64,000 nt of DNA from assembly GCA_022747635.1 (NCBI GenBank), contig JAKTNV010000001.1, positions 43,328,446 through 43,392,445 of the forward strand, read 5' to 3'. Below are positions 25,031 through 38,400 of the stretch, piece after piece (within the stretch, counting starts at the first letter, position 1; each line of letters opens with the position of its first letter). The DNA comes from Hetaerina americana (Eukaryota; Arthropoda; Insecta; Odonata; Calopterygidae). A program made the translations under genes and the position numbers. The notes beneath the pieces are model-generated. The model was given only the letters and a program-made list of their open reading frames with translations, made no database searches and was not told the origin of the DNA.

Positions 25031-26544
25031 CGTGAAACGGACTTTTTCGCTGGCATCCTTTCTTGGGGCATGTGTTGACGTTAAAAGAATCGTTATTTTT
25101 TCAGGATATACAACTTTGAGGAGAGAAGCTGGAAATAAACGGACAGATTTTAAAGTGAAGGGGCACACTCAATTTGAGAGCTCTTCGCTGTTACTTTTTT
25201 CCAAATATTTCCACAAAAAGTGCTTTTTCTCCTATTGATTCACTGTACGCGACTAAACGGCAGTTTCGTCGTGCTTTGAGAAAAATATGATACTGCCAAA
25301 ACAAATGTTCATCTATAACCAAAACAATTTGCTCGTGTTTATACTTTGAGGATGTCATCACCAAAGCGAATGAAAGGTAACTCTGGTGATGTATGTATCT
25401 GTTTTCATTAGTTTAAGAAAATTCACAAAGGTCCCATTTCATATTAACAACCCTATCGATCATAGCTAAATTTGCAATCAAACATCTGGATCATTCAAAT
25501 TTTAATAATCACTTCATCTTCACCAATCTCCGATGTAACCATCAATGAGCGCAGCGTAGTGTAAAATTGGGCTGCTTATCTAAACAGTGAACACCTTCAC
25601 GCCGTTTCGGTCGTTTCATATTTCACTGAATACATTTAAAGATTTCTCGCCGACGCCCTGGGCGTCCATTACCGGTTTCTGCAGACCTCTTCTGAATGCT
25701 AATGAAGCGAGCGATGCAAGATGATCCATACGACGGAGGCGCTTTTCTTTATTTTCTTAATGCCGTTTTTCCATGCAAAGATTAGGAGAATGGTGGAAAA
25801 ATGATATTTTTAATACTTAAAATTTTGAGAATGGCCATTCTAAGTGAGAAGAACTCTCAGAAAATAATTTAATGAGAATCTCTCTCACTCGCATACCTTC
25901 GCCCTGCATCAGGAAGTCCGTGAGTGAATCATTAGTCGAAAACTAGTTTTTGATTCCTATAAAATGTGACGTGGAAGGGGAAAACCCGGTAAAATTGTCC
26001 AGTGACCTCCATATGATCGGAGGCGATGGAAATTCGCGAATTTTACTTGGAAAATGATAGCACAAGAAGCAGCCATCATAACTTCTTTTTAAAAATGTAC
26101 TCGGAAAGAAAACATCCTGAAGGTCGCCGAGAAAACAACAGCCGTTTTTTTAAAAAACAAAAATAACTATTATTTTATATTTTTTAATGTCCTTTTACCT
26201 CATGTGTCCACTGACTTTTCAGTATAATCGCCAACACTGTTTTTATAAGTTACCATACCATGCTTCTGAATGCTTTTCTTGTTACCAGAAGCTTGTCTCG
26301 CATGCGTAGGGAAGTATTTTACTCTTAGATGCCGTATTGCATGTAACTGAAGTTTACACTACCTCGATTATTCGATATATTTTACATATTTCTGGGTAAC
26401 TAACAATTAAGCAAACCTTAACTTTGATGGTTTAACACTGGTGTGGAGTCACTTCCTGCCACACATCCTAGCAGTTGCTTGCAAGTTAAAATGTAGAGTA
26501 TGTAGAAATACCCATACAGCGTCTGTAATATTTTTCAGGAATCG
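25031..26544. other. AT-rich intergenic sequence
   Basis: Nothing recognised beyond short unsupported open frames. Confidence 0.5.
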
Positions 26545-26870
26545 TTTATATTGACTGCAGGGGCCTAAGGCATTCAAACAACCATCAAGAGACGATTTAG
26601 ATCCCAGAACAATGTACCATGACCTGACGTATGATCATCGACGTAATTTTTGATTTGAACTTGCGTGATTCGATGGAGGACGAGAATGGTGTCACGCTAT
26701 CGATTAGGGTTTGCTTTGAAGTATATAAAGGGTCACCCATTTTCCATCTCCCGTCGTAATGTGGTCCAGAAATTCATCGCTTTCTTGAGCATAATGTCTC
26801 AAAAATTTTATTGTTGTGGTTTTTGTCGTCTTCTGTAAGCAATCGCGATACCCATTTCGAAAATATTTCA
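26545..26870 (-). pseudogene. Mariner transposase relic
   Basis: On the minus strand, three frames must be combined to follow a mariner-family transposase. SKWVSRLLTEDDKN (about 26862-26821) matches the conserved WVPRLL motif. After a frame change comes FLRHYAQESDEFLDHITTGD followed by GKWV (about 26805-26735), matching the block that holds the first catalytic Asp (normally TGDETW). Another shift leads to TLFWDLN (about 26600), resembling the FWD block. The first catalytic Asp is still readable, but frameshifts and stops make this a dead copy. No terminal inverted repeats were identified. Confidence 0.7.
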
Positions 26871-29537
26871 TGTAATCACGGATTTCTGTAACAACTTAAT
26901 ACAGCTGGTGCTCATAGAGTTCAAGATGCTTGAGGTGATGATCGTGGCTGATGGCATTGACATGGGATACCCGGTCTTCCATGGTGAGGAATGGGTGACT
27001 AGAAAAAATATGATTTTTCCCAAACATTAAATTTCCAAACCCAACCAACACCTAACTGATAATTTTTCAAAAACCATATCAGCGTTAACTGCCGTGGTGT
27101 GACCGTTATTCTTTGAAGAACTTTTTCTGTATTCCGAAGGTGAACAATAGAGCACACTTCATACGCCACGGAATTGTCAATTTTCGTTGCTATTTCAAAA
27201 CATGCACGGTAATGGTAAAATTTACGGAATAAGCTTCAAAACTACCACAAGCCAAGCCAACATATGATCGAAGATAAATATATTCTCCTGCGTTGCGTAT
27301 ATTGACCCATAGCGGTGTGAGGAAACAGGTTTCACTTTATGGTTGACCCTCATACTTCGTCATGATAAAGTGAAGCATAAATAACGAGCGATGAAGTCAT
27401 CAAAATGGATTAAGATTTCCAGTAGCTCGTGCACTAATTTTTATGTTAATCATGAGGAGTTTTCCTTTTCTAAAACTAAAGCGTTGGAAAAATGCTATGT
27501 ATTTAAAAGAAAAGGATTGATAATTTATCCATCTAGAGTCAATGAATTACAATGGTCGGCAGTAATTTAATCAAACTTGAACTCAGATTATTTTTTAACG
27601 ATGATAACATTTTCAATGCCATGAGAATCCGTTTTAATCCACTTAAAATTTTTAACTTTCTTCACAATATTTATATAAATTCGCGCCCACGAATATATAA
27701 GAGCCTAATTGGCATTTTACGGCAATTTTCTGAACACATCGAATTTACGAGCTGTCAATGGTTAAAACACATCCAAATCAGCGTGGTATATATTTTTCAA
27801 ACGTTAGGCTTAACCGCTGCTCACGTACATCGCCACCAAAATAAGGGATGCTTCTGTTCCCCCAATTTGGGATATCGAATGGAGCTTCCAGACTTAATTA
27901 CAGGATGAGCAAACATAATTTCGCGAATGGCTACGAGGCCAATGTGGCGGTAAATCGCTCAAATCGCCCCGACGAGGGCGCAGGCAAAGAGTGCCGACAG
28001 TTGATCGAACCAAATAATCCCATGGAGGTCGCGCGACTCACATCGGGAGATCTCCTCATTTGACTACTGAACAAACACATGCACAGTTTACGAAGCGGCT
28101 CAGCGCATTCGTCCGAAAAAATAGAGAAACTCGACAGAGGCACGACTCCCCGCTCACACGAAACACACAGGCTCGGAGATAGCGCCAAATAGTGTTAAGT
28201 AACGAACAAACGGCTGCCGAGGAGGAATGACATAACAAATGATTATGCACGAAAGGGAATACGGTTCTTGGGTAGAGAGGCGAGGAGATGTGTCCGCGAT
28301 AAAAAGGTAGAATGAGGTCGACCAAATCCCTCTTTCTAACTCATTCGAATGATGTGTAGACGGCTATGGGAGGGTGCGTGGATGCGGTTGTATTAACTCG
28401 CAGGATGGCTGACGTTTTCGGTTGGGAAGGGATGAGTTAGGTTGTGGGGCGAGGAATAGAGGGTCATACAGAGATGGGAGAGGCGAGGTTTTGTGAGACG
28501 GGAATAGGTCAGAGGAAAATAGACGGGGATGAAGGTCCAAGGTTCGTTGTTGGAGGTACATACGGGACTCCAATTACCGCCAATAGTCACTGCATAGCAT
28601 GGGGGAACGCAACAAGACCAGCCTACAATCGCACGAGGGACTAAAAAAAACACATCCCAAGCACGAGTTCGCGAGTGCAGTTAAATGCAGTCGAATTGGA
28701 GTTCACTAAATCGCCTAAAGATACGAAAGTAGTAATGCATTAACGAGAATGGTATTTGACGAAGAAAGATAACCCATGAGGATATTCTTCAGCTTCGGAT
28801 GGAAACCATTACAGCACGAAACGATTCCCCATTTCACGGCTAAATCTGGAATAACTTCATCAAAAAATAAAATTTACAACTATTATTCTGGTAAGTATAT
28901 CTTGTAATCAAATTATAACTGAAGAAAAGTGAACAGCTCGGGAAATCGGATCTTAATTTAGACACAGCTTAAACCCAGTCAATTGCAGACGGCATTATGC
29001 AAATAGTTCCACTTAGCCCAAGATCCAGTTCATTTAGTTCGATTTCAAGAATGTGCTCTCCTTCGACTTGTTGGATTGATAAGGACGGAAGGATGGGAGT
29101 GATTTAATTAGTAGGGTGGAACGGGGGACGATCGGGTAGATATTTCAATCAGGTTCGCAATGCGCGCGTGCACTTGCGCTGGCTCGCTGGAACGGCGACC
29201 AACAGTCCTTGTTTAACAATCGCTGGTCAATAACGGGCGTAGGTTCTAACCAAGCAGAGCGGAGGAATCCAGCGGCGCGCTGGCGCACGGAAAAGAAGTG
29301 GCGGAGGGGCGAATCGAAACGGAACCTCAGTGGCGGGGTGACGTGAATGAGTGAAGGAATTGGGGAAGGGTGGTGGTTGGGGAGATGGAGGAAGAGAGAG
29401 AGAGCGATTGTTAAGCCACTCACCTCCGTAATAGCGCCTCGTGGTGATTACTCCCTCATGGGGCGAGAGTAGGAAGCATCGCGAACGACGACGGGTGGGA
29501 TTGGCAATCATTATTCAGTCATGCGCTCACTCAAGCC
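26871..29537. other. Intergenic sequence with GC-rich patches
   Basis: Up to about 27850 it is AT-rich (a 118-codon open frame at 27552-27908 has no domain). From about 27930 to 29520 there are GC-rich, purine-biased patches, for example 28430-28540 and 29270-29420, with short open frames on both strands. No gene supported. Confidence 0.45.
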
Positions 29538-29603
29538 GACTGTGTTAGTCTGGTGGACCACATGCCGACCCCAAGGCTGCTGGTTCGAGTCCCTCATTCG
29601 GGA
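29538..29603 (+). repeat. tRNA-like SINE head
   Basis: An A-box-like TTAGTCTGGTGGAC (about 29545) and a B box GGTTCGAGTCC (29582-29592) are spaced as in tRNA-derived SINEs. Acceptor and anticodon stems do not close properly, so I do not call a tRNA gene. Confidence 0.5.
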
Positions 29604-32600
29604 AATTTCCGAGTGAATTTAAATGATCTGCGCCGTAGGAAATTATATATTAACCCAATATGAAGTTCATTGCGATCAGGTGAAAAGGCCAATTTCCGAA
29701 TTCAGAAATTGAGGTGACGGAAAAAAACGCTGAAACTCGAGTTTGACGCCAATTTTTTTTATTTCTCAGCGACCTACGGTAGTCGGACAAAATCGGAAAT
29801 TGGAAGTAAAGTGAACGTGGTGAAGACACTTCATTTACAATTTTTGAAAAAATCCCATTGTTTACATGTATAATAAGAAACTAAAATAAGAAGATCGATT
29901 GGAGATGTTTGCTTCCCAAATATGTGCAGAAATAAGTAGATTAATTGGAATCAAACATGATTTTTGAGGAAAATTAAATTTTAAATCTTGTTCCCTTAAA
30001 AAAAATAGCCAAGCCAGGTAACTCGCAACGGATAACGAGCTAAAATGTTGCCAATATGTCCCCAAATCGCAAATATGACCGGGAGCCTTGAGGGCAACCA
30101 CCACAGGGCGTCCAGCAGGTAAAACAGAATGCTTCAAACGAAGAAACTTGGCAAAACAATCCCATTTATTTGTCTGGAGACGAAAGGTCCATTTCTAGTG
30201 ACACGCGTTGTCTGCGTGGCTTCCAGCTCTCCTGCTGAAATCCGCTGGGAAAAAAATCTTCCAGGACTTTCATCATACGTTCTGGCGTTAATATTTCTTG
30301 TTTGTTTGTTTAGTGACAAACGCAGTTGGAAACTGAAGTGGAGTACATAATAGTGTCGACCAGTCGGGTGTATGAGACCTTCGACTCCGCATCAAACTAT
30401 TCAAATCTCAATTTGATCTTGGGCTCCATACAGCGGCATAGCTTTTTAACTTTAACTATATTCAATGTTCTCATCAATAATCATCATTCCTGGGATTGGT
30501 TTATTGCAGGATATCACGAAACACTTCGATCTGCTTATCTCTCATTCATTCATATTTCATGACTCCCACTACAACTCAGTATCATGTTTCACATACGGAA
30601 TCTATTCATTAACGCAATGGCTTAGAATTAGCTTAGTTCTTGAAATCAGTTTATTTCTGCCAGCTAATCATCCATATACGTGTGCTGATTTATTAATTTA
30701 GGACAAGTTAAAAGATAGATTTTTTAAAAAGAATCCTGCGCCGGAAGTACGCGTTGTTACCCGTCGACAACCAAGGAACTACTTCATATATTCGTATTTA
30801 TTAAAGGAGAACGTAAGCTTCAAATAAAATTTCCTCTTCATATAAAAGAGATTGCATGATCGCTTGAAACGGCATGAAATCAATTGTCAATGATGCCACT
30901 GTTTGATAACATTTTAATCAGTTTGTTTACACCCTCTTATTATTATATGAATAGATCCTCGCGAGAAATGTACATTCGACAAATATACATTTTTTAAACC
31001 ATTAACTTTAGCACTATTACAGACGAGAAACTCTGACGTCGAGACCAAATTTGGCGGGCTTTTTTCTTGTTTGGCAAGATTGGCGTATCCGGCGTCAATT
31101 ATGATATTCATTTCCGTGAAATGGACGCCTATCTCTGCGATGACGAGCCGCTTGGATCTCCTTCCATCGAAAGAGGAGCGAGTGCCCTTACACGCTTGTG
31201 GTGGGCCCTTTCATCCGTCTTGTGCAGGAAATGTGGCAGTTTTCACAAACTGAAGCGGTTTTGGCACTATTTCCCAATCCTCACCACGACTTCACCTTAC
31301 TACAAAACCTCAAAATCTCTCACTCCAAATGAAATCTTGCCTGACAGCTCCTTCACTAAGCTTTTGCCGCTGGCTAAAAAAAAACTCACTAGCCATTACC
31401 CAGGCTTTTGAGTGAATCATGTACGCGTTTTCTCCGATCGGTTTCGGGAATAATACAAAACAGCCGATGTTGAAGGGAGAGGAATCAGTTTATTCTCGGA
31501 ATTACCTAGCGCGGAACCTATTAAAAAAAATAAATCTCAGGAGGGTACACAAGGTTAAGGCAAACACTGATTCAATAGCTTCCAAAAAGTCAGCACTCTA
31601 TGTCAAGGTATATTTATGGGATCACACAACTTCAGTGCGCAAAAAACAAAACGTTGCATTAACCAGAGAATAACCACAAACATTAAATACTTCAAGAAGG
31701 TGCATTATGCAGGAATAAAAAGATTAAAAAATTATGAATCACGAAAGATTTTCGTCAAATTTTCCATTTTCAATTAAAATCTAAGAAAACGAAATAAAAT
31801 TGTATTTTTTCCATCTTTAAAGAAATTTTCCACATAGCCGTGTAATTTACAAAAAAATGAATCACCGTCATATACCATCATCCGGTGAAACCAGGAGTAA
31901 ATATGATTAAATTTTGTGGAAAAGTGCAAAGTCTAAGGTGGAAAATATGAATTGTGAACTTGCAATCAACGATTGATTCGGTTAACAGCGTTTAACAGCG
32001 CTTCAAAAGATGGACATCGAAGACAATGGCTTCCTCAACCACAAAAATTCTGCCGATTCGGGCGGGCAATCTTATGTCCAAGCTCGCATAGCTCGACCCA
32101 GATACTAGAAGGATGATAATTTTATCTGGGTCGTTATTACTGTAGAGAAAAATGTAGTTACTCAATTTCACCGAAAAAAACACCCAATGATAAACCTTTT
32201 GAGGCACCAAAGAACACGTTTCGGAGAGGGAGCTCCTTCCCAGGAACCGGAGGTGGTCCCTCAAGGTACATCCTACTCTTAGGAGAGAGATAAAGACGCG
32301 TAAACAAATGAGTCATTCTTGATAAATGATACACCCGTCATATGTAAATAGCGCAAGATAATGATGTCATTGTTGCATAATTCACGAGGAAATAAGAGTA
32401 GTTGGTTAGTTTTCTTAGTCGAGCGATTCTGTTGGAATTTTTGAAATTGTTATTCAATAATTTTCATTTAATAATAAATCTAATGACGGACTGACTTAAA
32501 CTGTTGCAACTTCAAAGAGAACTATAAAAATCAATCACTTCCATTAAATCAATATAGACATATACTGAGAAGTCCCTTATTTGTTGCCAATGGGGAATTT

Positions 32601-32929
32601 GGTCATTTTATCATAACTATTAATTTTTCGTTTGTCTCCCTTCTTGCTCCTCAAATTGCAAAACAGATTTTATTGAAGATTCGACATTTGATAATTGGCG
32701 TCGTAACTGATCTGGTGAATTTTTAAGCGACATGGCTCTCACCCACCCCACCGCCGAACAGCTTAAACACGTAAGCAAGTGTCATAACCGACAATATAAT
32801 TCCTAGTTCCCTGTGTTTATTACAACCGACAAATCGCCGTTTGATTGTCATCCGCCTCGACCGTTATGACCGTAGCATGCGGCGCAGAAAGGAGCAACGT
32901 TATTCGTTCGAACCTTCCACCAACCATTT
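29604..32929. other. AT-rich intergenic sequence
   Basis: No supported gene. An 11-bp perfect stem (32094-32104 with 32123-32133, CGACCCAGATA) is present. Open frames of up to 114 codons (31067-31411) lack motifs. Confidence 0.5.
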
Positions 32930-33420
32930 TTCACCCCCACTTCCTACACTGCTCCCTCATCCCCCTCGTACACAATCACACACACACACACACCTCCTTT
33001 CGCAGACATAAAACCCACGACCATTTTAGTAAGGAAGGGAGATAGAGACGAGGAACTCGTTAAGGCGCCGACTCCTTTTGCCAATCCACTCACGGCGTCG
33101 TCTCCCCACCCTTATTCGTGCGTGTAGGAGTCATGCAGTCACGCGGGCGAATGGAGGAAGACTCCCTCCCACACCCTCCCAACGTCCTCCCCAACGACTT
33201 CCCACTCCCCGCATAAGGCCCTTCTCTTTCCGTCCTCTCGTCTCTCTTCGTAGGACCTCCTCTTGACCCTTACACCCTTCCCCCCGCTCCGAAACCCCTC
33301 CCACCCTCGATTGATGCTTCCTTCCCGCGCCTTTCCATCACCCACACCATACTCCTTTCTCCTGCCCCTAGCGAGCTACCAAAGGAGAAGCAGTCAAAAG
33401 GACCGCGTTTCAAAAACTCG
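32930..33420. repeat. Pyrimidine-rich tract with CA microsatellite
   Basis: A (CA)n run lies at about 32976-32993, and C/T-dominated sequence continues to about 33370 on the + strand. The open frames across it are low-complexity and opposed by frames on the other strand. Confidence 0.65.
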
Positions 33421-34490
33421 GGTGAATGCACTCTTTTTTTGTCGTCTCGAACGAAACACAAAGTGGACTCGTTATGTGAAGAGGAGATTTATTGACTTTT
33501 CAGGAACTGATGTATCCGATTAGGAAAGGGAAGATAGGAGGAGGGTGGACAAAGGAGGTGCATGCAGGAGAAATTAGGACGGGTCGGAACATAATTCGGA
33601 CGATTAAAGCCAAAAGACGATCGTTAAATTGGAGAGATACTGCCGGTGCCTTCTACAGGCTCTGACTCGCTACTCGGACGTTATTGGAAGACATTTTTGT
33701 TTTCTTTCGGACGGGGGAAGAGGGGCGGAGGAGGAGCCCGTGTGCGTGGGAGCTGAACCGCCGATCCGAGCAGTCAACGGGAGGCCCTTGAGCGTCCTTA
33801 TCGATCGATTTGGAGCGAATGAATGAATCCCGAGTTTCTCCATTCATTATCGCAGATGCGTGGAAAAATGCCTTCCGCGCAAAAAAAAGAGCTAGGCAAG
33901 AAGGCGTGAGATATGTGGAACCTCTAAAAATGCCACCGAAGAGGACTCAATAAGTCAAAATGCTCGGGGGAAAAATATGGATGCTCCTATGGGAGGGTTG
34001 GTGAAGGTCGTCCGCTAACCTGTCAGGGTGTTACCGTCAAATCTTCAGAAGCGTCCCTCAGAATAGCCAAATCTATTAAATGAACTACGGTATATTAATC
34101 AAAACGAATGCTTAAATGAAATACTTCCTCTATTCAATCGAACATACTTTATCTTTAACTTGATAAATTCCGTGATGATAATACAATTATGCTCCTTGGC
34201 GATTCAAAGATGCGGTTAGAGTTTTATTATGCATGTAAAAAATGTTTGCCCCTTATTTTTAATGGAATTTATTCGCTGAATAGTCAGTATTTAATTATGT
34301 GCCCAAGTCATAAATTCGCGAGGGATTGTTTTGTCTAGGCTGAATTAAAAATATCATATCAACCAAAATCATATATCTTTGAATGAATAATATTTGATCA
34401 GTTAAATTTAAAAATAATAGTTGCTAAAATACACTTTATGTGCCAAAAGCCGCGAATCAAATTACGGCCTAATGCGCCTTCGCCGACAGT
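33421..34490. other. Intergenic sequence
   Basis: A GC-rich patch continues to about 33830, then AT-rich DNA. Nothing recognised. Confidence 0.5.
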
Positions 34491-34552
34491 GATTAATTAT
34501 GACGTAGATTAATTATGCCTAATTGTGCAAAATTATGCGACCATTTATATGG
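34491..34552. promoter_or_regulatory. Candidate regulatory cluster of AATTATGC units
   Basis: GATTAATTATG occurs twice (34491-34501 and 34507-34517). Three units AATTATGCCT, AATTGTGCAA and AATTATGCGA follow one another at exactly 10-bp spacing from 34511 to 34540. A CArG-like CCATTTATATGG (34541-34552) comes next. TAATTA is the core of homeodomain sites and ATTGTGCAA is C/EBP-like. Enhancer function is inferred from motif density only. Confidence 0.35.
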
Positions 34553-37500
34553 ATGTAAAACTGCCATATTTGTCAATTTATGCCACTTCCCTGTCAGAAT
34601 CAAGATATTCTTATGGCAGATATACCACTTTTTGCGCTATTATTTCCTTAATATTAAAATATTCTGAGATAACTATTGTTTTTTAATGAATTCCCCTTAT
34701 TAAACTTCCTAATCACCCAGGTGTTTGGAAAGTCGTGTCTCAGCCAAAGAAATAAAGTATGGCACATTGGACAGTATAAAAGAAAAATCAATTTCGGCCA
34801 GTGATTTTAAACACTCCAAGTAATTGGGTGAATAATATTTTATAAGAGTACATGGCGCGCATGCAAGAGTAACCCTAATGCAGGCATGCAGGAGTACCTC
34901 ATTATGGTATAAATTTCACTCATACCGTTTACTATACACGGAATACGGCGCGGTTAGATACGTTTGTTCATACGTGGCCAACGTCGGAGAGCACGGACCA
35001 ACACTTACAAGACATGTGTATCCTCACTCAAGCATTAAACTTCTTATAGGGATCAAATATATTTTTCAAACTTCCTTTCTCCATTTCTATCCTCTTTAAT
35101 TGCCGATGTTCCATTCAAACACCTGTCCCCCAGCGAAACATTCGTTAATCAAGACGACTCCCTTGCACTCAACTCCCCTCCTGTGAATTACGCAACCGTG
35201 CTCTCACACGTCGTTAGTAAACCTCATTATCCGAGAGGTGCCCGCATCTAATTCAGTGCAATCAACGTCAGAATATGTAAATCGATACAATGTGCGGAAT
35301 CCGAGGAGCTGTTTTCGGATCAATGTGAAATGAATAAATTTTATAGTAGCCGAGGGCGACTAATCGTTCAATTTGGCTACTTTATATCCTGGATGTCCAG
35401 CATTAACCACATCGACGTCTCTATGACGATGCTATTTATTTTTCCACCTCGGAAGCAAAATTTCAGGGCGGTACTCGATTTAAATGAAAGGGTCTGGTGA
35501 TTCTTCGCATTCGTTAGAGCGATAATTGCGTCATCGGCATAATCCGGACTCGTGAAAGACTCCCTCGGGTCATCCATTACTGGATCAACTATGATTCAAT
35601 AACAGCGTCTCAAGACCGCTCCCACCCACTTCCTCACGTCGGATACCGACACTCCGCGAAGACCGGTTCGTCGGTCCCCCCTTTTGCTTCCCCCGCCCTC
35701 CCACCAACCACCCTCCTCTCTCTTCCAACCACTGCCTCCATCCCCTTTCTGGAACCAAAGGGCTACAATACATGAGGCCGTCTGGGGAGTGGGTGGGCGG
35801 AGGGTAGGATGGAAGGACAGGAAGGACGAAGAGTCGACGAGGGCTGGTATGGGACTGAGAGGGAAGGGTAGCCAAGAGAATCGGTGGAGTACTCATGGAG
35901 CGCAAATGTCGAGAGTTGGGGAGCTCGGGACAGCTACGATTGACTCGAGTGCCCCATTACCATTGCGACCCAAGCGCGGGCCAGGAGGGATTAATCACGG
36001 AAAGAGTCGTCTATTCCTAGTGACCCATTCCTTTTGCTATGCTGCATTGTAGAAACTCTTGAAGACTTTGCTGTAGCTCTTTCAGCCCATACAGAAGTTG
36101 CTCAGTCCCTGGGAATGTAATGGCTGTAGTGTACTCAGAATCTCGTGATTGAAGGCGTTGTTATTGGCATGGCTCGAGAAAATACCCTTGGTCAATTAGA
36201 AAATATGTATATACATTGTCGCTAATTGTTTCTACTGTAAGAATAAACATCTCCGCTATATAATATTACCAAGAATGAAAGTCATCGCCTGATTGTTATG
36301 ACTCATACCTTTTGATCTGAATAGATGGTAACCAGCGATGTGAACACGACCAGCAATGTCATGTATTTAGAAGCAAAATCATCATGCATTGAAAAACATA
36401 TTTCCGATTTTGCATGTTGTAAAGAGAAATGCTCGCCAAGCAAACTTATTTTAATGGATTTAAATTTAAAAATCAGAAAAATATCTTCTGATTTTCATTC
36501 CAAGTGGACGTAGAAATTTATCGCAGGTGAGAATATGTTCGTCCTTACTCCTTGTTGTGCTCTGCCGTTCCATTACCGGATATCTTCATGTGCACTGTCG
36601 CTTTCAGGAAAATTTCCTTCAGGGAGCTCGTAAACAGTGAAAGTCTCTCCTAAGTCAAAACTAAAACTAAAAATACAACTGAAAATTGAGGAGCGCTTCT
36701 TTGTTTTTAGTCGAGGGCACAAATTTATTTTCACTTCACAAAATTTTAAGTGAGCGAGACATCTTTCTCGCAAATATTTGGTTCTGGATTCATTTTAGGA
36801 GCAGTCACATTTCAGTCCATTTCAATTTTCTTTTGTTAAAGAAAGATGAGATATTGCTCATCAGGAAAAAAGAATAAATATTTCCCAAATATTTGCTTGT
36901 TTCGTACGCGTTTATTATTATATTTAATTCATATTTAAAATGAACGCTAACATTAACATAAAATTTTTATGGCTTGTGGGTGAATTCTGTGGGAAAATAA
37001 ACTGATGAATGTGTGATGAAAGGGCTGTTTATGGTATTTAACTGCTTATTCAAGCCTACAATTTTAAATTAATTCCTATGGTTTAAAAAATTGATGTTTT
37101 GTGCAGAAAAATTTGAAGACTGAAAAAGGAAAATCAGGTGCTTTGGCCACTAGATTATTTTGATATATTGCCACCATAATATTGCTTTTTAGAGTACATA
37201 TATTCAACATACGCCTCAATTAGACGCATACTCTCCCATACACCTCTGAGCACACTATTAAGTCATTACGGGGTAAGTGGTAGGTTATCAGAAGAATATG
37301 TACGAGCGCAGCAAGTATGCGGTGTACCTTGCTAGGAATGACCCCTTTTCTCAACGACACCGTTCGGGTATGCAGGTCTTCCCTCTACTTCCCCCACCCC
37401 AACCCCAAACATGCTTCCCCTTCGCATTCTATTCCTTCTTACTGGCACACCCCACTTTCGTCTTCCTCTTTCGATTGCATGCATGCTATGCACCGCGTGG

Positions 37501-38365
37501 CCTTGTGAAGTGTCTGCTGGGCGCCTCAGGTATTCCGATACAAACAGGAGCGCGCGTGCCGGGAGGATTCTTCCCTCGCGTCACCTTTCGAGGGTGTCGT
37601 ATAGACGAGTCAACCACACGGTGAAATGCGGGTGGTGAAGGAGATACAGGTTTTACCGTATTGCGTGGCGATAGGGTGCTTAGAGATTAACCGGCGGACC
37701 GGGGGATTGAATGGTCAAAAAAACAACGGGGTGTGGAAAGGAATGGCAGTGCGCTGAGTGTGAAACGTCTCCATTGTCTTGTTTTTCAATTCTCATAACG
37801 AAGACAAGAGTGTTCCCATAGCGAATCAATGGCGATAGTGAGAAAACAAATTAATAGGATATCCCCACTACTGAACAAAAAACACGGAGGTTGCTCTCAC
37901 GAAATATTTATTTCTGGGAATTTTCGCCAATAGATCAGATATATTTTTCACAGTAAGAAAATAAAGCATTCTAATGAAGTCATAGAAGTCTTCTGTTCAA
38001 AGAAATCCAACCTACTTATTTTAAAGATGGTGATACATCAATTTACTGTCAACATAATTCACCAGTAACATTCGTTAAATCAAGATACATTTTCAGTTTT
38101 CGTGAATGTTTGTTTAAGATGTATCGTCGGGCGTAGTAATTTTGTTGAAACATGATAATTTGTAAGACTATTCAGAAGAGCCAATGGGTCGTAGCACTGT
38201 GTCTCTCTAATCTAGTATTCTAATTAATACACTCTATGAAGGCATTTAAATAATGAAACCACGGCTACCTACCGGTCATTGGAAACCTAATTATTCTATA
38301 ACTACGGCGTTAAAGAACGTGAGAATAACCCGATAAAAAGTTCAGTCTGAAATGTACGATTAATA
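34553..38365. other. Intergenic sequence, no supported gene
   Basis: AT-rich apart from GC-richer blocks at about 35600-36000 (pyrimidine-rich changing to purine-rich) and 37290-37640. Open frames of up to 122 codons in these blocks are overlapped by frames on the other strand or in other registers and show no domain. Confidence 0.45.
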
Positions 38366-38400
38366 ACAACGGCCTGGATTCAAATCCCATGCCAAGATAT
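38366..38400 (+). repeat. Isolated B-box-like sequence
   Basis: GGCCTGGATTCAAATCCCAT (38371-38390) looks like the T arm and B box of a tRNA-derived SINE. The 5' part is not recognisable. Confidence 0.3.
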
